Source: Campylobacterales bacterium
Lineage (GTDB): Bacteria > Campylobacterota > Campylobacteria > Campylobacterales > Nitratiruptoraceae
NCBI GenBank assembly: GCA_027024145.1
Contig: JALVTF010000024.1
Span: forward strand, 1-45,590
Length of the DNA: 45,590 nt
Reading direction: 5' to 3'
Below are positions 17,060 to 25,416 of the stretch, in pieces. The notes under the pieces are model-generated. The model worked only from the letters and a program-made list of their open reading frames with translations. It ran no database searches and was not told the origin of the DNA. The first letter of the stretch is position 1, and each line of letters opens with the position of its first letter. A program made the position numbers and the translations under genes.

Positions 17060-18080
17060 ACAGCGAAGCGAGCTTTTTAGCTATGACGCTTTGCGCTGCT
17101 TGCGTAACGACTATTTCCACAACGACTGCCAAGAGTGCAAAGATATCTGTCCCGAAAATGCCTGGTATTTCGAGCGAGGGCAGCTGCGTATCGATCCTGG
17201 GCGCTGCACCAACTGCTCCGTGTGCCTGGGCGTCTGCCCCGCGGAGGCTTTGGGATTGGAGTTTTTCGATCCCAACGAGTACGCAATGCGCTGCAGTGAA
17301 GTGCTATCGTGCAAAAAGGATCTGCCTTGCCTGAGCGCTTTTGCCAGCGAGCACTTCGTAGCGATGGCGCTGAAGCGAGGCGGTATCGGTGTGGATCTCT
17401 CCCACTGTGCACAGTGTACGCTCAATAAGGATGGTAAAGTTTTGGCTTCGATCCAGGAGCGTCTCGAAGAAGCGAGGGCCTTCTTGCGAGCGCTCGGCCT
17501 CGAGGCGCAGATCGAAGAGCGTGCCTACCGTAACGACCGCCGCAGTTTTTTCAAAACGCTCTTTAACGCCGCCAAAACGATGGATAGTGCATCGATGCAG
17601 TTGCCACCGGCTCCGGACCGTTTGCCTATACGGCGTAATCTTTTGCAGCAACTTCTCAAACCGCTCAGTAAGGATCTGAGCGCTTCGCATATTCCAACCT
17701 CCTTTTCCTTCATAGCGAACAAGCAAATCGATGCAGCGTGCACCAATTGTGGTGATTGCGTGCAGTTTTGCCCAACGCAAGCGCTCTCGTATTCTCCCGA
17801 TGGTGCGGCTATCTCTTTTGTAGCCGGCTATTGTATCGATTGTGCTATCTGCAACGATATTTGCAAAGTAGATGCCATTACAGATACACAGACGGTCGAC
17901 ATCGTGGCGTGGGCTTTCGCAAGAGCTCGAGAGCTCATCCGTCATCGCATAGAAGTTTGCCAAGAGTGCAACACCCCTTTTGCCTATAAAGGCGGTGAGA
18001 TGGTGTGCGATCGCTGCAAGCAGTTCGTCGATGCGTTTGGCGATATCTTCAAACTCGCCAGCGACATGGAGGAGTCATAG
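17049..18080 (+). CDS. Multi-cluster ferredoxin-type protein
   Basis: Predicted 343-residue cytoplasmic Fe-S protein. Its clusters appear in order: CQECKDIC and CTNCSVCLGVC at residues 27-63, a middle region with scattered Cys (CAQC), then CTNCGDCVQFC and CIDCAICNDIC, and a zinc-ribbon-like end CQEC...CDRC. The start is ATG 17049, 11 bp inside the chaperone gene, not the longer upstream frame. It resembles NapF-type ferredoxins that assist maturation of exported molybdoenzymes. It closes the operon and is followed by a new promoter. Confidence 0.82.
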   Translation: MQYKQRSELFSYDALRCLRNDYFHNDCQECKDICPENAWYFERGQLRIDPGRCTNCSVCLGVCPAEALGLEFFDPNEYAMRCSEVLSCKKDLPCLSAFASEHFVAMALKRGGIGVDLSHCAQCTLNKDGKVLASIQERLEEARAFLRALGLEAQIEERAYRNDRRSFFKTLFNAAKTMDSASMQLPPAPDRLPIRRNLLQQLLKPLSKDLSASHIPTSFSFIANKQIDAACTNCGDCVQFCPTQALSYSPDGAAISFVAGYCIDCAICNDICKVDAITDTQTVDIVAWAFARARELIRHRIEVCQECNTPFAYKGGEMVCDRCKQFVDAFGDIFKLASDMEES

Positions 18081-18088
18081 ATCCAAAA

Positions 18089-18130
18089 TTGATGAAAATC
18101 ATTTTCACATCTACAATGGGACGCTACAAT
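18089..18130 (+). promoter_or_regulatory. Promoter with overlapping Fnr-like and Fur-like boxes
   Basis: TTGATGAAAATCAT (18089-18102) matches the Fnr consensus TTGAT-N4-ATCAA except at the last base. Its centre is 29.5 bp before TACAAT (18125-18130), the same spacing as at other boxes in this window. The same DNA also contains a perfect 7-1-7 palindrome, TGAAAATCATTTTCA (18093-18107), close to the Fur consensus. Which protein binds cannot be decided by eye. Confidence 0.6.
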
Positions 18131-18155
18131 AGAAAAAATTATAAGGGAGGAGGAT

Positions 18156-18503
18156 ATGAGTCTTATACCCCAAGATGCACAAAGAGTGGACGTCCCGGGA
18201 GCGACGGTGGATTTTTACAAATTCGAGCGTGATGGCGTCACTTACTACGCTTTCGATACGTCACGTTGTGGGCCGCCTGAGCCGATGGTCAACGCCATGG
18301 CGGGACTGCGCTTGGTCAAAGACCCCAATACCAAGCTCATCATGATCAACCACAAAATGCCCATGGGGCTTTTGAACAAAATCGAAGAGAATTACGATAT
18401 CGAAACGGAAAATCTTCCCGATGGACGCGTCAAGCTCGTCTTTAGCTATAAGCCCGGTGCCAGTGAAAAGGCAAATCTGAGCGATACGGCCTGCCACGGT
18501 TAA
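18156..18503 (+). CDS. Small protein of unknown function
   Basis: Predicted 115-residue cytoplasmic protein, without signal or membrane segment, beginning MSLIPQDAQR and ending DTACHG. Two cysteines are visible, in TSRCGPPEPM and near the C-terminal end. GGGAGGAGG precedes the ATG. It is first behind a strong promoter carrying Fnr/Fur-like boxes, and the oxidase-like membrane gene starts 15 bp after it. The CGPPEPMVNAM segment is distinctive, but I cannot place it in a family. Confidence 0.78.
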   Translation: MSLIPQDAQRVDVPGATVDFYKFERDGVTYYAFDTSRCGPPEPMVNAMAGLRLVKDPNTKLIMINHKMPMGLLNKIEENYDIETENLPDGRVKLVFSYKPGASEKANLSDTACHG

Positions 18504-18518
18504 GCGAAGGAGGGGAGG

Positions 18519-19748
18519 GTGTTTCATGTCTCCAAGGAGTTCGCTCCACCGTTAGGGCTTATCGTGCCCTTTTTCATCAGCGGTGTGTTCTTTTATGTGC
18601 TCAGTTGCATCGCACTGCTTTTTTACACGCCCCACTTTTCGCATCTGGAGCTTTCGGTGGCGGGATGGGTGCATCTATTTATGGTGGGGTACGTGATGAT
18701 GATCATTTTCGGTGCCATGGCGCAGTTGGTGCCCGTGGTATTGGAGACCGGGCACTTTAGCGTCGATTGGTACTACATCATCTTTCCGGTGCTGCTCATC
18801 GGCGTCATCGGCCTCATAGCCGGCTTTTGGCTCGACCCGATACTGCTGAGTTTCGGGGGGCTTTTGGTCCTGGTAGCGATGGTGATTTTCGCAGTGGATG
18901 TGTTTCTCACTATCGCCAAGACCCAGCTTGCCACCCCCACCGTCAAAGCTATCAAGCTCTCCAATATCTTCTTGCTATTGGGGATTCTCAGTGGTTTTGC
19001 CATGGCGTTGGCGCTGAGCGGCTTTTGGAGCGTGGATATCGAAGATTTTGTGCATGCCCATGTCTGGGCTGTCGTGGGAGGCTATGTGTTGATGTCGGTG
19101 TATGGCATCACGTTGGTGCTTTTGCCCATGTTCGGTCTGGCGCACGGCTTTAGCGAAGCGCCGATTCGAAGAGCCATCCCCACCCTTGCGGCTGCGGTGT
19201 CGCTGGTGTATGTGGGTGCTCTTTTTGGTTGGCGTTTTGTGGAGGGATTGGGGATTTTTGCCGGATTTGTGAGTGTCGCTTTCTATGCGCAGCAAATCTC
19301 TCTCATCTACAAAACCCGCGTGCGCAAAGAGCTCGATATCTGGTATCGCTCCATGCTCTTTGGCTACGCATCTTTTGCGGTGGCTGTGGCGGTAGGAGCT
19401 TTGGGAGTGCTTTTTGGTGCGCAGCAGGTGATCTATGCAGCCATCTGGGCGCTTTTTATGTTCTTTGCATTTTTGATCAATGGACACTTATATAAGATTA
19501 TTCCTTTTTTGGTCTGGTTTCACCGCTTCAGTGATTTAGTTGGCAAACAGCGCGTGCCGATGCTGCATGAGATGTATCCCAAAAAGCAGGCACTATACCA
19601 GTTTTGGATGAGTGCCGTGGGCGCGGCGCTGGTATTTTTGGGATTGCTTTTTCATAGCGATGCGCTTTTCAAGGCAGGTGGCAGCTTCATGCTCGTCGGT
19701 GCCATCTTTTTGGCCACCAGTGTAATGTGGATGATACGATATAGATAG
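18519..19748 (+). CDS. Heme-copper-oxidase-like polytopic membrane protein
   Basis: Predicted 409-residue integral membrane protein with about 11-12 hydrophobic helices. Histidines lie at the ends of helices in VHLFMVGYVMMIIFGAMAQLVP, HAHVWAVVGGYV and NGHLYKIIPFLVWFHRF. The pattern resembles non-catalytic relatives of oxidase subunit I or of NorB. The WHAHEM motif of NnrS is absent, so I do not call it nnrS. The start is GTG 18519 behind AAGGAGGGG; the nearby ATG is out of frame. The role may be heme, copper or NO handling. Confidence 0.7.
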   Translation: MFHVSKEFAPPLGLIVPFFISGVFFYVLSCIALLFYTPHFSHLELSVAGWVHLFMVGYVMMIIFGAMAQLVPVVLETGHFSVDWYYIIFPVLLIGVIGLIAGFWLDPILLSFGGLLVLVAMVIFAVDVFLTIAKTQLATPTVKAIKLSNIFLLLGILSGFAMALALSGFWSVDIEDFVHAHVWAVVGGYVLMSVYGITLVLLPMFGLAHGFSEAPIRRAIPTLAAAVSLVYVGALFGWRFVEGLGIFAGFVSVAFYAQQISLIYKTRVRKELDIWYRSMLFGYASFAVAVAVGALGVLFGAQQVIYAAIWALFMFFAFLINGHLYKIIPFLVWFHRFSDLVGKQRVPMLHEMYPKKQALYQFWMSAVGAALVFLGLLFHSDALFKAGGSFMLVGAIFLATSVMWMIRYR

Positions 19749-19810
19749 TGATTTTTTGCAAAAATTACCAAATCTCGCTTAAACGAGTTGCAATTGTTGC
19801 CTACGGCACC

Positions 19811-19901
19811 GCTTGAAAATTGTATTAAAAAGTGCGAACAGCTACGCTGCCCTTCGGGTTGAGCGCACTTTTTTGGCTTCATCAACATACAATTTTCAAG
19901 C
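19811..19901. repeat. Nested inverted repeats, 15-bp outer and 10-bp inner arms
   Basis: The outer arms GCTTGAAAATTGTAT (19811-19825) and ATACAATTTTCAAGC (19887-19901) are perfectly complementary. Within them, AAAAAGTGCG (19827-19836) pairs with CGCACTTTTT (19864-19873). A small CCC-TTC-GGG hairpin sits in the central loop. The whole 91 bp could fold into one long stem-loop. No flanking target-site duplication was found. Confidence 0.8.
19827..19874 (+). terminator. Probable intrinsic terminator, possibly bidirectional
   Basis: The inner 10-bp stem ends in six T on the plus strand (19869-19874) and has the matching A run on the other side, so it could terminate transcription from either direction. 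It lies 78 bp after the membrane-protein gene and ahead of the MIP18-type gene, separating two transcription units. The 27-base loop is longer than usual. Confidence 0.6.
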
Positions 19902-19966
19902 TACAATTTGCAAAGTTTGCGCTCGATTTGTAATTTTTGACTTTGTAAAATATCATAGGAGCTGAC

Positions 19967-20275
19967 ATGGCAAAAGTGACGAAAGAGCAGGTCTACGATG
20001 CCTTGCGTACCGTCATCGATCCGGAGGTGGGGTTCAATCTCGTAGACCTGGGGCTCATCTACGATGTGGATATCGACGATGAAAACAAAGTACATATCAA
20101 GATGACTCTCTCGACGCGCGGATGCCCGCTGCATCAGATGATGCAGCAGTGGGTCAAGGATGCCGTGGAGCGCATCCCCGATGTCAAAAGCGTAACCGTC
20201 GAGATCGTTTGGGATCCACCATGGAATATCTCCATGGCCAGTGACGTGGTAAAAAAAGCGCTGGGGGCGATGTGA
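19967..20275 (+). CDS. MIP18/DUF59-family Fe-S assembly protein
   Basis: Predicted 102-residue cytoplasmic protein of the MIP18 (DUF59) family. The signature pattern VIDPEVGFNLVDLGLIYDV is present, as is the conserved Cys region TLSTRGCPLHQMM and the closing VWDPPWNISMASD. Family members (SufT, PaaD-like) help assemble or insert Fe-S clusters. A -10-like TAAAAT at 19946-19951 and a TTGACT-like element lie upstream. It overlaps the next gene by 4 bp (GTGA). Confidence 0.88.
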   Translation: MAKVTKEQVYDALRTVIDPEVGFNLVDLGLIYDVDIDDENKVHIKMTLSTRGCPLHQMMQQWVKDAVERIPDVKSVTVEIVWDPPWNISMASDVVKKALGAM

Positions 20276-20499
20276 AAGAGCTGGGAGCATTTTTTCGCCA
20301 TCTCTACGGTGCAGGTATACTCTTTTTTTACTATCTCAAATGGCCTATCGTTCTGGGGCTGCCGGTACTGTATTACTATCTGCACTACCCGCACAACATC
20401 ATCATGGATATCTTGTGGCTCTACTGCCTCGGGCTCATCATAAAGGATTTTGTGGTAATGTATCTACGCTACAAAAGAGGAGAGAAGATATGGAGATAG
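20272..20499 (+). CDS. Small two-helix membrane protein
   Basis: Predicted 75-residue protein starting at GTG 20272, which overlaps the previous stop. Two hydrophobic, Tyr-rich segments (about residues 14-38 and 44-62) span the membrane, followed by a basic tail. No family recognised. Overlaps on both sides (4 and 10 bp) show tight coupling to the MIP18-type and DUF1858-type genes. Confidence 0.72.
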   Translation: MKELGAFFRHLYGAGILFFYYLKWPIVLGLPVLYYYLHYPHNIIMDILWLYCLGLIIKDFVVMYLRYKRGEKIWR

Positions 20500-20999
20500 A
20501 TCTACACACGAAAATAGGGCAGCTGCTCGAGGCCTATCCGGAGCTTGAAGAGGAACTCATTGCGATCAATCCCAAGTACAAAAAACTCAAAAACCCGATC
20601 CTGCGCCGTACCGTCGCGAGGATCGCGACACTCGAACAGGTAGCCAAAGTGGGCGGAATGGAGCCTGTTAAGCTGGTCAACCGCATTCGTGCGATATTGG
20701 GAAAGCCACCTTTGCAAGTCCCTGTCTCCAAGCTCTCTCTTGAAGATCTGCAGCCCGCACCCGATTGGGCTATCAAAGAGCCCTATGCCGTTTTGGATGC
20801 GACGCAGCTGCTGGATGAAGGGAAAAATCCCCTGGAGGTGGTCAATGAGCTTTTGCGCGATGCAAAAAAGGACGACGTAATCCGGCTGCGCGCCGATTTT
20901 TTGCCCGAACCTCTCATCGATACCATGAAAAAGCGAGGTTTAGAGGTCTACGTGCAAGAAAAGCAGGGCAGATACTCCGTCTTTATCAAGAAATCGTGA
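20490..20999 (+). CDS. DUF1858/DUF2249-type two-domain protein
   Basis: Predicted 169-residue cytoplasmic protein. The first half (IGQLLEAYPELEEELIAINPKYKKLKNP) resembles the DUF1858/ScdA N-terminal domain. The second half (YAVLDATQLLDEGKNPLEVV, then ADFLPEPLIDTMKKRGLEVYV) resembles DUF2249. Such domains often accompany hemerythrin-like or Fe-S repair proteins in denitrifiers and under NO stress. ATG 20490 follows AGAGGAGAGA. The tail overlaps the convergent FmdE-like gene by 14 bp. Confidence 0.78.
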   Translation: MEIDLHTKIGQLLEAYPELEEELIAINPKYKKLKNPILRRTVARIATLEQVAKVGGMEPVKLVNRIRAILGKPPLQVPVSKLSLEDLQPAPDWAIKEPYAVLDATQLLDEGKNPLEVVNELLRDAKKDDVIRLRADFLPEPLIDTMKKRGLEVYVQEKQGRYSVFIKKS

Positions 21000-21588
21000 T
21001 CATCTCATCCCATAATTTGCGACTGAGCAAAATCTTTTTGACCCGCTCCTGCCACAGTGCGCGAAACCGCTCCTTTTCCTGCGTCGCTGCTTGATTGGCC
21101 AAAATCTTTTGCATCAACTCTTTCATGGCCGGATCGCCTGGAATGATGGAAGGATCGTAGCTAAGGTGCACTCTTTGGCCGTTGTCGATGCGTTCTATGG
21201 CCACTTCTGCTTCGATATCGGCACCGAAAAAGAGCTTCTTGCTTCTATCAAATCTTCCACCGATACCCTTGAACCCCGCTTCGTCACTCACGCCGCAGAT
21301 GTACGCGATGGTATTGCCGATGACACCGTTGACCCCCACATCCTTGGCTCCGCGTATCAGCACGCGCATTTCGCCTCTGTGGGGATGTGTGTCTGGATAG
21401 AGGCGCTCGAGTGCGAGTTTACTCATCAGATACGCTCCCGCCACTGTGGGACACGAGTGTCCGGCGAATTTCACCGCATCGAGGTAGGTGATTTGAACGA
21501 TGCCATCTTCAAAAGCTCCCAAGAAATCTCCTAAAGGGTCGTACAGTTCTATAGGTTCTACATCGTCGAAAAATCGAGGGTAGTGCAT
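20986..21588 (-). CDS. FmdE-family protein
   Basis: Predicted 200-residue cytoplasmic protein like subunit E of formylmethanofuran dehydrogenase. It has the family motif FAGHSCPTVAGAYLM, with a Cys and a His for metal binding, and the later segment GVNGVIGNTIAYICG. In bacteria, stand-alone FmdE proteins are often found near molybdoenzyme genes, but their function is unknown. It diverges from napA across 207 bp and is read from AAAGGA at the ATG. No methanogenic pathway gene is nearby. Confidence 0.8.
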   Translation of the reverse strand: MHYPRFFDDVEPIELYDPLGDFLGAFEDGIVQITYLDAVKFAGHSCPTVAGAYLMSKLALERLYPDTHPHRGEMRVLIRGAKDVGVNGVIGNTIAYICGVSDEAGFKGIGGRFDRSKKLFFGADIEAEVAIERIDNGQRVHLSYDPSIIPGDPAMKELMQKILANQAATQEKERFRALWQERVKKILLSRKLWDEMITIS

Positions 21589-21709
21589 AGCGATCCTTTG
21601 TCGTGTATAGAATGTAGATATTGTAGCTTATCGCGTGGTGAAAATGGTTGATGCATATCAAAATCGGACTATTTTATTCTTAATTATAGCTTGAGAAAGA
21701 TTGTTAATT

Positions 21710-21751
21710 TTGATTTATGTCAATGTTTACAATTTCTAATACAAGTAGAAT
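21710..21751 (+). promoter_or_regulatory. nap promoter with Fnr/Dnr-like box
   Basis: TTGATTTATGTCAA (21710-21723) is a dyad close to the Fnr/Dnr consensus. Its centre is 29.5 bp before TAGAAT (21746-21751), placing the box near -41.5, the class II activator position. It explains how the whole nap operon could be switched on without oxygen or with nitrogen oxides. Confidence 0.75.
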
Positions 21752-21795
21752 AGTAGATGCATGAAACTGCTTAATCAACCACACAGGAGGCTTCG

Positions 21796-24606
21796 ATGGC
21801 TTTAAGTAGAAGGGATTTCCTTAAAAGCAGCGCTGCCGCAGCCGCAGCGAGTGCCGTGGGACTGAGTGTGCCCGAGGAGATGAAGGCCGCTCAGAAGGAA
21901 GCCGAAAAGGGCTGGCGATGGGATAAAGCGGTCTGCCGTTTCTGCGGAACGGGATGCGGCATCATGATCGCTACCAAGGATGACAGGATCGTGGCGGTCA
22001 AAGGTGACCCTCTGGCACCCGTCAACCGCGGGCTCAACTGTATCAAAGGGTACTTCACCGCCAAGATCATGTACGGCGCCGATAGGCTCACAACACCGCT
22101 CATGCGTATGAACGATAAGGGTGAATTCGATAAAAAGGGAAAATTTCGCCCTGTGAGCTGGAAGCGTGCATACGATGAGATGGAAAAGCAATTTAAAAAG
22201 GCCTATAACGAACTGGGACCGACAGGTGTGGCGTTTTTTGGCTCTGGTCAATACACCGTCATGGAAGGATACGCTGCATCGAAACTTATGAAAGCTGGTT
22301 TTCGTAGCAACAACATCGACCCCAATGCACGCCACTGTATGGCGAGTGCCGTGGCGGGATTTATCCAGACCTTCGGTATCGACGAGCCGGCTGGATGCTA
22401 TGACGATATCGAACTAACTGACACGATCGTGCTGTGGGGCTCAAACATGGCGGAGATGCACCCGATTCTTTGGGCGCGCTGTACAGACAGAAAACTCACC
22501 GATCCCAAACGAGTCAAAGTGGTGGTGCTCTCTACCTATAAACACCGCAGCTGTGACTTGGCCGATGATGTGATTATTTTTAAACCAAACACAGACTTGG
22601 CTATCTGGAACTACATCGCACGCAGCATCGTCTATGATCATCCCGATGTGATCGACTGGAATTTCGTCAAAGAGTACTGCGTCTTCGCCACGGGATATCC
22701 CGACATCGGGTATGGTATGCGCAATCCCAAACACGCAGAAGAATTGGGATATAGTAAAAAAGAGATGGAGACAGTGTGGCATCAAGACCACAAAAAACTC
22801 TCCGAAGCCGAAAAGAAAGCCCTCGCACCTTTTGGCTACGGCAACAAAGATGTAATGAAGATGAAGCACGTCAAAGCTGCCGGTAAACACTGGGCAATCA
22901 GCTTCGAAGAGTTCAAAAAATCTCTCGAACCCTATACTCTCGATTATGTAGCGCAAGTGGCAAAAGGCGATCCGGACGAGAGTCTCGAGAGCTTCAAAGC
23001 AAAACTTCAAAGACTCAAAGACCTCTACATCGAAAAAGGGCGCAAGGTCATCAGCTTCTGGACGATGGGGATGAACCAGCATACCAGAGGTACCTGGGAC
23101 AACGAGCTCAGCTATGTCGTGCACTTCCTTTTAGGTAAACAGTCCTTGCCTGGAAGTGGTGCGTTTAGTCTTACTGGTCAGCCAAGTGCATGTGGTACCG
23201 CTCGCGAAGTGGGAACATTCGCCCATAGACTTCCTGCAGATATGGTGGTTTTCAATCCTAAACACAGAGAGATCGCAGAAAAAATCTGGAAACTCCCCAA
23301 AGGTACCATCAACCCCAAAGTGGGAAGCCACATCGTCAAAATCATGCGTGATCTCGAAGATGGCAAGATCAAATTTGCGTGGGTACAGGTATGTAACCCA
23401 TGGCAAGATACCGCAAACGCCAACCACTGGATCAAAGCGGCACGTACGATGGATAACTTCATCGTCGTCAGCGATAGCTACCCAGGTATTAGTGCGAAAG
23501 TGGCCGACCTCATCTTGCCAAGCGCGATGATCTATGAAAAATGGGGAGCCTACGGAAACGCAGAGCGCCGCACGCAGCACTGGAGACAGCAAGTGACAGC
23601 TCCCGGTGAAGCGATGCCCGATATTTGGCAGTACACAGAATTCGCAAAACGATTCAAACTCAAAGAGGTATGGAAAGAGTGGAAACTGCCTGATGGCACA
23701 GTGTTGCCAAACGTTTTGGATGAAGCCAAAAAGATGGGTTATAGTCCAGAGGATACGCTTTTTGACGTGCTTTTTGCGAACGACTACTACAAATCCTTCA
23801 AGTGGCCCGATCCTATCGCCGAAGGGCACGGCAATACGACCGCAGAGGGTGACAAACGCAACGTCATCGGAACTGACGGTAAGCCATTTAAAGGGTATGG
23901 ATTTTTCTTGGAAAAAGCATGTTGGGAAGAATATCGTAAATTTGGTGCCGGACGCGGTCACGACTATGCGCCCTTCGATGTCTATCACAAAGTCCGAGGT
24001 CTACGCTGGCCTGTGGTCAACGGCAAAGATACGCCTTGGCGCTTCAATGTCAACTACGATCCATACGCTAAACGCGAAAAAGAGCTCGGCCATGTCAAAG
24101 GGCAGTTCGCGTTCTATGGTCATGCACTCAAAACGATCCCACAAGGATCGCTCACGGGACCTGACAAATCTAAGCCAAAAATCCATCTTCCAAACAAAGC
24201 CAAAATCTTCGCTCGTCCATATATGGAGCCACCAGAAGTACCTGATAACGAGTATGATACATGGCTCTGTACAGGACGTGTGCTCGAGCATTGGCACAGC
24301 GGTACCATGACGATGCGTGTGCCTGAGCTTTATCGAGCTATGCCTGAAGCACTGTGCTACATGCATCCAGAAGATGCGAAAAAACGCGGCGTCAAACGGG
24401 GTGATCTGGTGGTGATCGAAAGCCGCCGCGGTAAAGTTAGAGCACGTGTCGAAACACGCGGTCGTAACCGACCACCGCGAGGACTCGTGTTCGTGCCTTG
24501 GTTCGACGAACGCGTCTACATCAACAAGGTGACACTCGATGCGACATGTCCTATCTCTAAACAGACCGACTACAAAAAATGTGCGGTCAAAATTTATAAG
24601 GCCTAA
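21796..24606 (+). CDS. napA: NapA, periplasmic nitrate reductase catalytic subunit
   Basis: Predicted 936-residue Mo-bis-MGD enzyme that reduces nitrate to nitrite. It has a Tat signal (SRRDFLKSS), [4Fe-4S] ligands Cys47, Cys50, Cys54 and Cys82, and the Mo-ligand Cys181 in [12 protein letters not shown]. The length, about 100 residues more than enterobacterial NapA, is usual for Campylobacterota. It heads napAGHBFLD, with no napC; NapGH would take electrons from quinol instead. CAGGAGG precedes ATG 21796. Confidence 0.97.
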   Translation: MALSRRDFLKSSAAAAAASAVGLSVPEEMKAAQKEAEKGWRWDKAVCRFCGTGCGIMIATKDDRIVAVKGDPLAPVNRGLNCIKGYFTAKIMYGADRLTTPLMRMNDKGEFDKKGKFRPVSWKRAYDEMEKQFKKAYNELGPTGVAFFGSGQYTVMEGYAASKLMKAGFRSNNIDPNARHCMASAVAGFIQTFGIDEPAGCYDDIELTDTIVLWGSNMAEMHPILWARCTDRKLTDPKRVKVVVLSTYKHRSCDLADDVIIFKPNTDLAIWNYIARSIVYDHPDVIDWNFVKEYCVFATGYPDIGYGMRNPKHAEELGYSKKEMETVWHQDHKKLSEAEKKALAPFGYGNKDVMKMKHVKAAGKHWAISFEEFKKSLEPYTLDYVAQVAKGDPDESLESFKAKLQRLKDLYIEKGRKVISFWTMGMNQHTRGTWDNELSYVVHFLLGKQSLPGSGAFSLTGQPSACGTAREVGTFAHRLPADMVVFNPKHREIAEKIWKLPKGTINPKVGSHIVKIMRDLEDGKIKFAWVQVCNPWQDTANANHWIKAARTMDNFIVVSDSYPGISAKVADLILPSAMIYEKWGAYGNAERRTQHWRQQVTAPGEAMPDIWQYTEFAKRFKLKEVWKEWKLPDGTVLPNVLDEAKKMGYSPEDTLFDVLFANDYYKSFKWPDPIAEGHGNTTAEGDKRNVIGTDGKPFKGYGFFLEKACWEEYRKFGAGRGHDYAPFDVYHKVRGLRWPVVNGKDTPWRFNVNYDPYAKREKELGHVKGQFAFYGHALKTIPQGSLTGPDKSKPKIHLPNKAKIFARPYMEPPEVPDNEYDTWLCTGRVLEHWHSGTMTMRVPELYRAMPEALCYMHPEDAKKRGVKRGDLVVIESRRGKVRARVETRGRNRPPRGLVFVPWFDERVYINKVTLDATCPISKQTDYKKCAVKIYKA

Positions 24607-24624
24607 TGCGTAGGGGAGGGGAAA

Positions 24625-25416
24625 ATGGATACAAAGCGCCGCGCCTTTTTAGTCTCAATGGCGCAAAACGTCGCGATCGCTGCAGCGGGTGGGATCCTTT
24701 GGAGTGCCTACATCGACGAGGCCAAGGCTTCTGAGCTGCTGCTCAGACCCCCCGGTGCGCGCAAGGAAAAAGAGTTTATCAAGATGTGTATCAAGTGCGG
24801 GCTGTGCGTGGAAGCATGCCCCTATGATACGCTCAAGCTCGCAAAACCCGGGGATGACAAGCCTCTGGGGACTCCCTACTATATCCCCAGGCAGACGCCG
24901 TGCTATATGTGCGACGACATCCCCTGTGTGCCGGCCTGCCCCACGGGAGCGCTCGATATTAAGAGCGTGACGAGGGAACAAGATGGCAAACGGGTCTTTG
25001 ACATTACGATGATGCGTATGGGTGTGGCGATAGTCGATATCAAAGACTGTATCGCCTACTGGGGGATACAGTGCGATGCTTGCTATCGTGCTTGCCCGCT
25101 TTTAGACAAGGCGATCTATTTAGAGATGCGGCGTAATACTCGTACCGGCAAGCATGCCAAACTCCTGCCCGTGGTGGATCCGGACTACTGCACCGGATGC
25201 GGGCTGTGCGAGCATGCCTGCGTGACGGAAAAAGCGGCGATCCGCGTACTTCCACGCGAAGTGGCACTGGGCAAAGTGGGCAGCCACTATGTCAAAGGGT
25301 GGCAAAAAAGCGACGAAGCACGGCTCAAAGGCAGCAAAGGGATCCAAACGACCGTAACGCCAAGAAGTAAAAAGAGCGCGATCGAGACACTCAACGAAGG
25401 GATAGACTTTGAGTAG
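24625..25416 (+). CDS. napG: NapG, periplasmic ferredoxin-type quinol dehydrogenase component
   Basis: Predicted 263-residue protein with four [4Fe-4S] motifs: CIKCGLCVEAC, CYMCDDIPCVPAC, CDACYRAC and CTGCGLCEHAC. The N-terminus (DTKRRAFLVS) is a Tat-like signal, so it acts outside the cytoplasmic membrane. With NapH it moves electrons from menaquinol toward NapB. It follows napA by 18 bp and overlaps napH by 8 bp. Confidence 0.95.
   Translation: MDTKRRAFLVSMAQNVAIAAAGGILWSAYIDEAKASELLLRPPGARKEKEFIKMCIKCGLCVEACPYDTLKLAKPGDDKPLGTPYYIPRQTPCYMCDDIPCVPACPTGALDIKSVTREQDGKRVFDITMMRMGVAIVDIKDCIAYWGIQCDACYRACPLLDKAIYLEMRRNTRTGKHAKLLPVVDPDYCTGCGLCEHACVTEKAAIRVLPREVALGKVGSHYVKGWQKSDEARLKGSKGIQTTVTPRSKKSAIETLNEGIDFE

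Noticed and set aside
18519-19748. NnrS as the name for the polytopic membrane protein
   Set aside because: The WHAHEM-type motif of NnrS is missing, and the His pattern looks more like oxidase subunit I relatives.
19811-19901. Insertion sequence or transposon end
   Set aside because: There is no transposase and no target duplication at the arms. Only a small non-autonomous element remains possible.
21620-21625. TACAAT on the minus strand as the FmdE-like promoter
   Set aside because: A single hexamer in AT-rich DNA with no other support; the nap box is too far away to control it.
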